Shown here: piece after piece, positions 56,734 to 64,000 of the stretch
Numbering within the stretch: position 1 is the stretch's first letter
Layout of the letters: every line of letters starts with the position of its first letter
Assembly: GCA_023393165.1 (NCBI GenBank)
Contig: JAEWMJ010000045.1
Span: 1-64,000 of the forward strand
DNA: 64,000 nucleotides
Direction of reading: 5' to 3'
Source of the DNA: Bacillota bacterium
Lineage (GTDB): Bacteria; Bacillota; Clostridia; Christensenellales; Christensenellaceae
Notes under the pieces: generated by a model
Database searches by the model: none
The model's input: the letters and a program-made list of their open reading frames with translations, nothing else
Told to the model about the DNA's origin: nothing
Program-made: the position numbers and the translations under genes

Positions 56734-58836
56734 ATGCTCGCGTTTAATGCAGTTTATCAGATGGAAGACAGCGGATGTCGCATACGTATTATTGATACTG
56801 ACACCTACGTCGATATGTGTGCATATATTTCGCTGGATGGCGACAGGTCGTCTCCTGTGCTTTGTTTCCGAAGCGAAATGGAAATCAAGCTCGAAAATGG
56901 TGAGATGATTGAGATTATCGATCCTTTTTATGAGGTAAGTATTCCGGAAAAGTATTCAGAAGCAGAATACAAACGCTGTGAGGAACGATATCAACTTATA
57001 ACAAAATACTGGCCAGATCAGAAAAAGAAGTTGCTTAAAAAGTCAGACCGGGCTGAATTTCTAAAAAATATTGCTGAGCAAGAAAATTTAGCAGTACCAA
57101 CCATAAAACGGTTATTCTGTCGGTTTTGGCAGCATGGAATGCGCAAAAGTGCTATGTTCACTTCTTATTCAAATTCAGGTGGCAAGGGTAAAAAACGTCA
57201 GCCGCAAAAGAAGAACGGCCCGAAACGTTCTGATGGATTTACAGGTTTATTAATTGATGAAAAGGTTGAAAGAATTTTTGAAAAAGCTATTAAAAAGTTA
57301 TATGAAACGGAAAAAAAGCCAAGCTTAGCAAGAGTTTACCACCAGATGCTGGATGAATACTTTAGCAAGACAATTAATGAAGGCGGCACGATAAAAAATG
57401 TTATGTACGATGAAGATCATCTCCCAACTGAACGACAGTTTTTTCGTTATGTAGAGACTCATTTGGATAAAGCAGAGGCTTATATTGCTCGTATGTCTGA
57501 AAGAGATTTCAAACTCAAGCGGAGGCCTCTATCTGATACAGCAACAAATCAAATTTATGGCCCCGGTGACTGTTTCATGATAGACTCTACCCCAGCAGAT
57601 GTATGTCTTGTCAGTTCAATTAATCGAAATAAGGTCATTGGTAAGCCGACTGTTTATATCACTATTGACGTTTATAGTAGGATGATAACTGGTGTCTATG
57701 TGGGTCTTGAAAATCCATCATGGGACGCTGTTTCCCTTGCTCTAATGAATATGGTGGAAGATAAAGTGAAGTTTTGTAAGAGCCATAATACTCCGATTAA
57801 TGCAGATGAATGGCCATGCCATCATTTGCCGCGTTCTATTCTTGCAGACCGAGGAGATATGATTAGCAAGCGTGCAGAGGGTATTATAAAAGAACTAGGT
57901 ATCTTTGTTTTGAATACAGCCCCATATAGTGGGGATTTGAAACCTGAGGTGGAACGGTTCTTCCGTACAATGAATAATAATTTAAAGGAAACCCTGCCAG
58001 GGGGCATTCATAAAGACCATCAACTGCGCGGAGAGAAAGATCCGCGTGATGATGCGGCACTAATTCTGGAAGAGATCCAATATGTAATTATCCAGACAAT
58101 TCTTTTACACAATGCATCGATTATAAAAGATTATCCGTCAACGCCGCAGCAGATTGCAGATGGTAAAGTGTCTGTCCCAAATGTTCTCTGGCCATATGGT
58201 ATTGATAATAGAACTGGGGACCTGCGTAGTGACGTTGATAGAGAAAAGATGGCATTGAACGTGTGGCCGCATGATACGGCATCCTTGACAAGAAAAGGCT
58301 TGAGATTTGAAGACTTATACTACGGTGACATCCGGCTTGCAAGAATAGCTTCTGGTTTAAACGAAACAATAAAAATGAAGATTATTTACAATCCTTTTAC
58401 CGTAAATTATGTTTATGTGTTGGATGGGAATTACCGGAAAGTAAATCTTCAACCGTGTAGTAATGCTTTTAGAGATATGAGCTTCGCGGATTATTATGAT
58501 TTGAGGGAGATCGAAAGGGCTAATAATTCTGTATTAAAGCGTGATCAAAAACAACGCAGGGCAACATATGAGGGTATGCTTCGGAAGGTTGGAAGGACAG
58601 CTGAAAAACTTAGAGATAGTGCGCCTAAAACCACAAAGGCATCCCGTAAAAAAGATATGCGTAAAGATCGGGAAAATGAAAAGGCTGAGGAACGCCGTAA
58701 ACGGACTAAAGAACCCGTTAATGAAACGCCTGCCAAGGTAATCTCAATTGTTAAGCCGCAGGAGAAGGAATATATGGAAAAAATGAAAGAAAAAACTGCA
58801 TTTATTATGGATGATCTTTTTGGAGATGATGATTAA
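56734..58836 (+). CDS. tnsB: Tn7-type DDE transposase TnsB
   Basis: 700 residues from ATG 56734 (SD AGGAG; the ATG at 56728 is too close). N-terminal DNA-binding HTH domains (about 60-240), an RNase H-fold core with Asp284 (MIDSTP), Asp372 (LADRGD) and Glu407 (PEVERFF), giving a DD34E triad, and a charged Lys/Arg/Glu-rich C-terminal tail (about 590-680) that contacts TnsC. It binds the end repeats and joins 3' ends to the target. Overlaps tnsC by one base. Confidence 0.95.
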   Translation: MLAFNAVYQMEDSGCRIRIIDTDTYVDMCAYISLDGDRSSPVLCFRSEMEIKLENGEMIEIIDPFYEVSIPEKYSEAEYKRCEERYQLITKYWPDQKKKLLKKSDRAEFLKNIAEQENLAVPTIKRLFCRFWQHGMRKSAMFTSYSNSGGKGKKRQPQKKNGPKRSDGFTGLLIDEKVERIFEKAIKKLYETEKKPSLARVYHQMLDEYFSKTINEGGTIKNVMYDEDHLPTERQFFRYVETHLDKAEAYIARMSERDFKLKRRPLSDTATNQIYGPGDCFMIDSTPADVCLVSSINRNKVIGKPTVYITIDVYSRMITGVYVGLENPSWDAVSLALMNMVEDKVKFCKSHNTPINADEWPCHHLPRSILADRGDMISKRAEGIIKELGIFVLNTAPYSGDLKPEVERFFRTMNNNLKETLPGGIHKDHQLRGEKDPRDDAALILEEIQYVIIQTILLHNASIIKDYPSTPQQIADGKVSVPNVLWPYGIDNRTGDLRSDVDREKMALNVWPHDTASLTRKGLRFEDLYYGDIRLARIASGLNETIKMKIIYNPFTVNYVYVLDGNYRKVNLQPCSNAFRDMSFADYYDLREIERANNSVLKRDQKQRRATYEGMLRKVGRTAEKLRDSAPKTTKASRKKDMRKDRENEKAEERRKRTKEPVNETPAKVISIVKPQEKEYMEKMKEKTAFIMDDLFGDDD

Positions 58837-60467
58837 TGGAATATGCAGTATATAAGGAGCAGGAACTGACCCAATATCGTGGCAATCCAATGATTGAAAC
58901 ACTTCCTCCTATTCCTGGTGATGACCGCGAGATCATGCAGCATCTTGCTGGAATAATAAAACCCTGTACACCTGAGGAAAAACAAATGAAGCAGTTACTG
59001 CGAATTCATTTGTTACAGAAAAATCGCAATGATTTTTTTTATCCATTTGCACAAGTGCGCCGCTTGGACACTGCAATTCAAGTAATGATTCGTAGTGGTT
59101 ATCTGAACCGTAATCCGATTTCTGCTGAATATTGTAGTAAACTTACAGAACTAGATCGTAGTGAGAACAATAAAAATTTTGGTGAAACTTGGGTTAATGC
59201 AGTGCCTGAGCTGGGAACAGTAGTGTATGGAATATCCGGCACGGGTAAGTCTATGGCACTGCGTCAATGCCTAAACTATTATCCCCCTTTGATTCGTCAT
59301 ACTGAGTATAAGGAGAAGCCTTTTACCAAGACGCAGTTGCCATGGCTTATGGTTGAAGCACCTTATGACGGTAACTACGTTACCTTTTGCCGTTCAATTT
59401 TTCAAGAGATTGATAAGCGATGCGGTACGAATAATTTAGATAAATATGGCTATTCGACCTACAGCCCTTCAACCATGATTCTCCAAATGCAGAAACTTTT
59501 ATTATTATATAATGTCGGTATTCTGGTTATTGATGAGGTGCAAAATTTGTTGCGTAGTAAAAATGGAAGCGATGAAATGATGTCGTTTTTCGTATCATTA
59601 ACGAACCAGCTCAGTGTACCAATTATTTATTGTGGCACAAGTAATGCTATTAAATTATTTCAAAGCAGAATGTCATTGGCAAGGCGACAAATTGGTGCAG
59701 GCGATATGAGGTTTCAAGCTATTGAATATAACAGCGGAGAATGGACCAATATGATGAAATTTCTTTGGCGTGGTTACGTGTTGCGAGAAGAAACTCCACT
59801 GGACGATGAGATGCTGAATCTGTTTTGGGAATATTCACAGGGCCTTATAGGTGTTGTAGTAGCTCTGTTTTGTTTGGTGCAGGTTCGAGCATTACTAAGT
59901 GGTCGAGAGTCATTTGATGCTAGGCTTCTTAAAAGCACATATGATGAGGATATGGCAATAGTCAGACCCATGTTGGAAGCTATTAAAAGCGGTGACGAAT
60001 GGGAGATGGCTAAGTATGAGGACATCTGCCTCGATGTAGAGGGTACTATCAATGCCGGAATTGATGAGAGCAAGCATCAGGAAGATATAGAAAAAATTAT
60101 TGCTGAAAAATCATTAACAATTGCACAAAGGAGACAGTCTACTTCTGACAGCATTTATACCACTATCCGCGGGATTGGTCTGTGCAAGACTGTGAATGAT
60201 AAAAAATTAAAGGACTTGATAAGAAAGACTGTTGATTCAGCACCGGACGATACAGAAGAAAGCGAACTATTAGAGGCGGTAGTGGCAGCAACAATGCAGC
60301 CTAAGACTATAGTGCGGAGCCAAAAGCAAATTACTTTGGCGCGCAATAGCGGATTGTTGTATATGTTGGAGCAATCCGAAAAAAAGCATACAGATTTTCA
60401 TAATGATCTGCTGGAATATGGATATATTAAGCCAATAGAAGATGATTATGCAGACTTAATAGGGTGA
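58836..60467 (+). CDS. tnsC: Tn7-type AAA+ regulator TnsC
   Basis: 543 residues. Walker A GISGTGKS near residue 132, Walker B ILVIDEVQNLL near residue 230 and the following IIYCGTSNA sensor segment. TnsC forms an ATP-dependent ring on DNA, links the target selectors (TnsD or TnsE) to TnsAB and gives target immunity. Four bases separate it from tnsD. Confidence 0.95.
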   Translation: MEYAVYKEQELTQYRGNPMIETLPPIPGDDREIMQHLAGIIKPCTPEEKQMKQLLRIHLLQKNRNDFFYPFAQVRRLDTAIQVMIRSGYLNRNPISAEYCSKLTELDRSENNKNFGETWVNAVPELGTVVYGISGTGKSMALRQCLNYYPPLIRHTEYKEKPFTKTQLPWLMVEAPYDGNYVTFCRSIFQEIDKRCGTNNLDKYGYSTYSPSTMILQMQKLLLLYNVGILVIDEVQNLLRSKNGSDEMMSFFVSLTNQLSVPIIYCGTSNAIKLFQSRMSLARRQIGAGDMRFQAIEYNSGEWTNMMKFLWRGYVLREETPLDDEMLNLFWEYSQGLIGVVVALFCLVQVRALLSGRESFDARLLKSTYDEDMAIVRPMLEAIKSGDEWEMAKYEDICLDVEGTINAGIDESKHQEDIEKIIAEKSLTIAQRRQSTSDSIYTTIRGIGLCKTVNDKKLKDLIRKTVDSAPDDTEESELLEAVVAATMQPKTIVRSQKQITLARNSGLLYMLEQSEKKHTDFHNDLLEYGYIKPIEDDYADLIG

Positions 60468-60471
60468 TACT

Positions 60472-62013
60472 ATGCTTCCGTTTTTTGCAGATCCGTATCC
60501 GGACGAATTGTTGTATTCTGTTTTTGCGCGTTATCACCGCTGGACCGGTAATCCAAATTTACGTAGCACACTTATGGAGTTATTCAAAAATAATGCAGCG
60601 ATACCATCCCTGTATTTTGGTGTCGCATTAAGCACGCTATGCGAAAATATTAGTGGCGTATATAACTCAGATGATTTAATCACTAATCATACGCTGTTTC
60701 CTTTGTACAGACCATTTTTACCACAAAGAAGGGCAGAAGAATTGAGAAAGCAGATGGAAGCCGCTGATGGAAATGGACTTATAGCGAAAATTGGTATAGC
60801 AGCAGGATCCATATGTCAAAAAAACGGAATTGCATATTGCCCTCGCTGTGTTATAGAGGATAGAAGGACATATGGTGAAGCATATTTCCACAGATTGCAT
60901 CAGGTTCAAGGCGTTTTTATTTGCCCAAAACATAGATGTATGTTACGGCAAATTAAGGTTCCTGACGAAGCAAGCAGGATAAAATATTTGGATTTGGAAT
61001 GCCTTCGGCCTGAGGTAAATATTGTTCTTTTCCCAGACAGTACTATGAAAACAGTGATGCAAATAGTATCTGATTCTTCTATTTATCTGTTATCCAATGA
61101 CTTATCTTTTTCTGATAAGGAAAGAGTAACGTTACGATACAAGCAGATTCTTTATCAGAAAGGACTTCTTTCTGATTCCGGACGAGTATTACAAGCTGAG
61201 TTTACTTCTCAATTACAAAGCTTTTATTGCGATAACATATTGCGTTACTTTGAAAGTGAGGTCAGCCCCGATGATGAATATACGTGGCCAAAATCCGCGG
61301 TACGTAGCGTAAAACGAACAGTACATCCTTTGCGTCATATCCTCTTGATTAACTTTTTGGATAAAAGTATAGAATCGTTCTTTGAAGGCATAAAAAAGGG
61401 CGATATATTTACAGTTAAAAAAAGGAAAGAGCTAAAGCCCAAGAACAGTTCATTGCTGAAAAAATACAAGACTAGTATTTTATTAATAATTCAAAACAAT
61501 CCACAAGTTTTAAGAACTCAGTTGCGAAAAATGTGCAGAAAAGAATACAGCTATATTTACCGAAGGGACAAAACCTGGCTTATGGATCATTTACCGGATA
61601 GTCATAAGCCAATGGGCAGTAGTGAAGTTGTAGACTGGCACCGCAGGGATGCTACGTACATAAAAAAATTAAGAAAGTCATTTGAAGACTGTATGACTGA
61701 CGGCAAGCGAATCACTGTAACCCGTCTGATTCGCAGAGCAGGGATTCAGGCGAATATGGAAAACCACAAGGATAAGCTTCCACAGGCGTGGGCTTATGTG
61801 AAATCTGTAAGCCAGACAGTTGAGGAGTATCAGATTGAACGCTGCTTACAAATCATACGAAAATTTATTGAAAAAGACTTATTGTTAAAACAATGGAAAT
61901 TACTGCGTTTGGCGGGTCTTACTAAAGAGCGCTTTTTTAAGATAAAAGAGCGATTGAAGCAACGATTAATTGACGAACGGATGGTGACGGTAATTGAGTG
62001 GGAAGTCGTTTAG
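60472..62013 (+). CDS. tnsD: Target selector TnsD (TniQ family)
   Basis: 513 residues. FADPYPDELLYSVFARYHRWTGN is the TniQ start. The zinc motif is CPRC (about 121-124) with CPKH about 30 residues later. The long C-terminal part contains further helical DNA-binding repeats, as in TnsD proteins that read the glmS 3' end. The location of the element next to glmS agrees with this job. Confidence 0.93.
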   Translation: MLPFFADPYPDELLYSVFARYHRWTGNPNLRSTLMELFKNNAAIPSLYFGVALSTLCENISGVYNSDDLITNHTLFPLYRPFLPQRRAEELRKQMEAADGNGLIAKIGIAAGSICQKNGIAYCPRCVIEDRRTYGEAYFHRLHQVQGVFICPKHRCMLRQIKVPDEASRIKYLDLECLRPEVNIVLFPDSTMKTVMQIVSDSSIYLLSNDLSFSDKERVTLRYKQILYQKGLLSDSGRVLQAEFTSQLQSFYCDNILRYFESEVSPDDEYTWPKSAVRSVKRTVHPLRHILLINFLDKSIESFFEGIKKGDIFTVKKRKELKPKNSSLLKKYKTSILLIIQNNPQVLRTQLRKMCRKEYSYIYRRDKTWLMDHLPDSHKPMGSSEVVDWHRRDATYIKKLRKSFEDCMTDGKRITVTRLIRRAGIQANMENHKDKLPQAWAYVKSVSQTVEEYQIERCLQIIRKFIEKDLLLKQWKLLRLAGLTKERFFKIKERLKQRLIDERMVTVIEWEVV

Positions 62014-63532
62014 GCTAAGTGATTGGCCATATTTTCCTGGAAAAGCAGCCAAGCTGATTGCTATAAGCAAACCATACTGGGAGGGGACTCAATATTGGGT
62101 CAATCTGCAGTTCTTTCCGAATCTCAGAGATCATTATAAATTGCCATTTACAGATCTAACAATGTTAATTCGCGACTCTAAATATATTGATGGCTACTTT
62201 CAGGGAATAGATAAAGCTAATACCGCATCATTGGATTTGAGGTTCTCTGAAAGTAAAAGACCAATACCGTATCCGCCGAAAGAGAATCGTAAATTGGAGG
62301 ATCAATTTGAAAGTTATACTTTCGGGTTCCCATTTCAAGGCAATTTTTATGTTTTGCCATTAGAAGTTCTTGTGCGTGACGTATTAGCTCCGGACGGAGA
62401 AATGCTGAATTTAATTACAGCACTTGATATGAAAGACAAAAAGTTTTTATTTGAAATGATCAATGGTGTAATAAACATTAAGATTATGTCGGATGTTCCT
62501 TATGCTTATTCAAAGAATAGGGGGAAAATGATACATATTGCATGGCTTTTTTCAAACCCAATGATTGAGAAAATGTTTACACAAGCCTTTGAGAATATTC
62601 GCGATGGTAATGGAATCCTTTTTGACTGGTGTTTTGACCGCTTGAAATGCAATGTAACATATGAGACTAATCCAAAAGGAATTCGTTTTATTAAAAGTAT
62701 TATAAGTTTCACTAAGAAAATTAATGCGTTGGAAATACATGTTGATGATCCAAGGGACAGTAATCAAGAGGCTGGGGAGCAAGATGAATCGGAACGGGCT
62801 AAACCAGTCCCCAAAGATGCAAAGAAACTTGTCTCTCATGGCAAAGGAAAAGTCGGTGATCTAGGGCATTGGGCACCCAATCCAGTGACAGTTACATATG
62901 AGTCACTACCCAAATATGTGCGAGAAAAGCACTCGGCGAGAAAGGCACGTACTACAAGTATTTCAAAAGACAAAATTGCCGAAGTTGGTAACGGCCGCCG
63001 CACAACAGGGGATCATACAGGGCAGAAATCTATTCCAAAGCTGATTTTTAAGCAACATGACACTTTGAATGATAATTCTACCTTTTCGGAAATTTCAGAG
63101 GCATTACTTGCCTTGCAGGGGAATGAAAATATTGAAAAATTGCCTGAATCTTATATCGCGCAAATGTGTTTGCATACCGACACGGGTTTATTCCGCTATC
63201 TGTGTGATGGAATAACGGAAAGATGTTATTTTGCTGGAAAGATTACGTTTAAAGACGGAAAAGAAGCAGTTGTGTTAGAGTTAGAGCGGGAAAAAAGGAA
63301 AATCTCTATGTTAATACTAATTTCGAACAATAAGTGTGAATGGGATGGTGTTATCCATGAGATTATGAGATGTACGGTTGAGGAGTCCGGAAAATGGCCA
63401 ACTGAGATACTGAATTCACTGTGTAATTCTTTTTTATTGCGCATCGACCGATGTAAACATACAAATATCGATAGTGAGCAATTGGCAAAGAAAATACTTC
63501 ACAAATGCCACACAGGTTTATTTAGTATTTAG
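61994..63532 (+). CDS. tnsE: Target selector TnsE
   Basis: 512 residues from TTG 61994, overlapping tnsD by 20 bases. Size and fifth place in the operon match TnsE of Tn7. The N-terminal half (YWVNLQFFPNLRDHY, RDVLAPDGEML) and the C-terminal third (FRYLCDGITERCYFAGKITFKDGKEAVVLELERE) fit the family. TnsE steers insertion to conjugating plasmids and replicating DNA via the sliding clamp. A Lys/Arg-rich linker (about 250-330) joins the two parts. Confidence 0.85.
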   Translation: MSGKSFRLSDWPYFPGKAAKLIAISKPYWEGTQYWVNLQFFPNLRDHYKLPFTDLTMLIRDSKYIDGYFQGIDKANTASLDLRFSESKRPIPYPPKENRKLEDQFESYTFGFPFQGNFYVLPLEVLVRDVLAPDGEMLNLITALDMKDKKFLFEMINGVINIKIMSDVPYAYSKNRGKMIHIAWLFSNPMIEKMFTQAFENIRDGNGILFDWCFDRLKCNVTYETNPKGIRFIKSIISFTKKINALEIHVDDPRDSNQEAGEQDESERAKPVPKDAKKLVSHGKGKVGDLGHWAPNPVTVTYESLPKYVREKHSARKARTTSISKDKIAEVGNGRRTTGDHTGQKSIPKLIFKQHDTLNDNSTFSEISEALLALQGNENIEKLPESYIAQMCLHTDTGLFRYLCDGITERCYFAGKITFKDGKEAVVLELEREKRKISMLILISNNKCEWDGVIHEIMRCTVEESGKWPTEILNSLCNSFLLRIDRCKHTNIDSEQLAKKILHKCHTGLFSI

Positions 63533-63849
63533 CAATTGAATTATCTAAAGACCCAAACATATGGTATCCCATTTGAAAGATAAGGCAAAAGGATTATTGG
63601 GCTCATTCAAAATAATTAGTAACAAATTAGATCGCAGAATTTTAAAACCATCGGCTTTTTGCTCTTTGTTACTGCACGCAGAATCAGCTTTGCGTTGATG
63701 GATTAATAATTTAAGACTTTTTGATAAATATTGTAGATAAACGAATAAATTAGTATTATTTTTAGATGATAAGAGTTTTTAATATGTTATATTTATGCGA
63801 TATAAAATTTAAATTTATATATATTTTATTTGCATATAGAGATATATTG
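63533..63849. other. AT-rich spacer after tnsE
   Basis: No gene or clear terminator. Marks the transition from transposition genes to cargo. Confidence 0.5.
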
Positions 63850-63878
63850 TTGATTTATGCCCCGCCATGATATATAAT
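63850..63878 (+). promoter_or_regulatory. Promoter of the first cargo gene
   Basis: -35 TTGATT (63850-63855), 17-base spacer, -10 TATAAT (63873-63878), 22 bases before the start codon. Confidence 0.75.
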
Positions 63879-63900
63879 ATTTTATGGTGAGGTGAGCTTA

Positions 63901-64000
63901 ATGCAGGTAAGCTATAACAAGCTCTGGAAACTCTTAATAGATAAAAATATGACGCGTACACAGTTACGAGTAAAAGCTAATATAGGCACTAATGCACTCG
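63901..64000 (+). CDS. XRE-family regulator, first cargo gene (partial)
   Basis: 33 codons before the window ends: VSYNKLWKLLIDKNMTRTQLRVKANIG. This is the start of a short Cro/CI regulator type often found directly before a DNA cytosine methyltransferase in restriction-modification cassettes. SD GGTGAGG upstream. Whether a methyltransferase follows cannot be seen. Confidence 0.8.
   Translation, partial: MQVSYNKLWKLLIDKNMTRTQLRVKANIGTNAL

Larger units (their letters stand above)
55802..64000 (+). mobile_element. Tn7-type transposon at attTn7 (right end and tnsABCDE, incomplete)
   Basis: The element starts with TGTGAGCATAC 24 bases after the glmS stop, the distance used by Tn7. The end next to glmS carries three TnsB-like sites and is followed by tnsA, B, C, D and E in the same direction, so it corresponds to the Tn7 right end. 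All five proteins look intact. The other end lies beyond the window. No CRISPR or Cas genes are visible. Confidence 0.92.

Noticed and set aside
1..64000. CRISPR arrays, rRNA and tRNA genes
   Set aside because: I saw no regular short repeats with unique spacers and no rRNA or tRNA-like sequence anywhere in the window.

Overview
The window reads as a low-to-mid GC Bacillota (Clostridia-type) chromosome. The reasons are the tuf - S10/spc/alpha ribosomal superoperon order, a KOW/L14e-like gene between map and infA, an ecfA-ecfA-ecfT-truA-rplM-rpsI tail, strong AGGAGG ribosome-binding sites with several TTG starts, and zinc-type S14, S4 and adenylate kinase. I cannot name a genus from sequence alone.

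Layout. 1-2336: end of tuf, then two single genes (a class-I amidotransferase-like C26 peptidase and a DUF4349 lipoprotein). 2464-22516: an almost uninterrupted translation and secretion cluster (rpsJ to rplO, secY, adk, map, KOW gene, infA, rpmJ, rpsM, rpsK, rpsD, rpoA, rplQ), then the ECF transporter energy module, truA, rplM and rpsI, with recognisable leader and promoter sequences before rpsJ and rplM.

22499-40500: an integration hotspot at the 3' end of rpsI. Four copies of the core CAGTTCTCC(A/G)AGAG occur at 22499, 34599, 39127 and 40063. Between the first two lies a complete mobilizable element: tyrosine integrase, divergent regulators, replication-type ATPase, oriT-like hairpins, MobC, relaxase, a nested membrane-protein gene, a candidate structured RNA, and an AT-rich defence cargo made of a type IIG-like restriction-methylation enzyme and a SIR2 / P-loop / TPR protein. 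Between cores two and three is a LytTR response regulator with a GHKL kinase and a lipoprotein metallophosphoesterase. Between cores three and four is a worn-down sister element, and past core four lies a relaxase fragment from yet another relative. The site has therefore captured related elements repeatedly.

40619-52110: single genes and short operons (AraC regulator, PNPOx-like protein, LysE-type exporter with nitroreductase, Asp-box beta-propeller, YhbD regulator with bactofilin, MFS drug efflux pump, DUF3788, SDR with a dienelactone hydrolase-like protein, MtaA/UroD-family methyltransferase). The efflux gene has a leader containing a 12-codon reading frame whose RLRFP core resembles the macrolide-sensing ErmD leader peptide, followed by a terminator: a probable drug-inducible attenuator.

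52591-64000: glmM and glmS form an operon for UDP-GlcNAc precursor synthesis. Twenty-four bases after the glmS stop begins a Tn7-type transposon: three TnsB-site-like repeats, then intact tnsA, tnsB, tnsC, tnsD/tniQ and tnsE in the canonical order and orientation. The cargo starts with an XRE regulator cut by the window edge. The two mobile regions thus use two classical safe sites, the 3' end of rpsI and attTn7.
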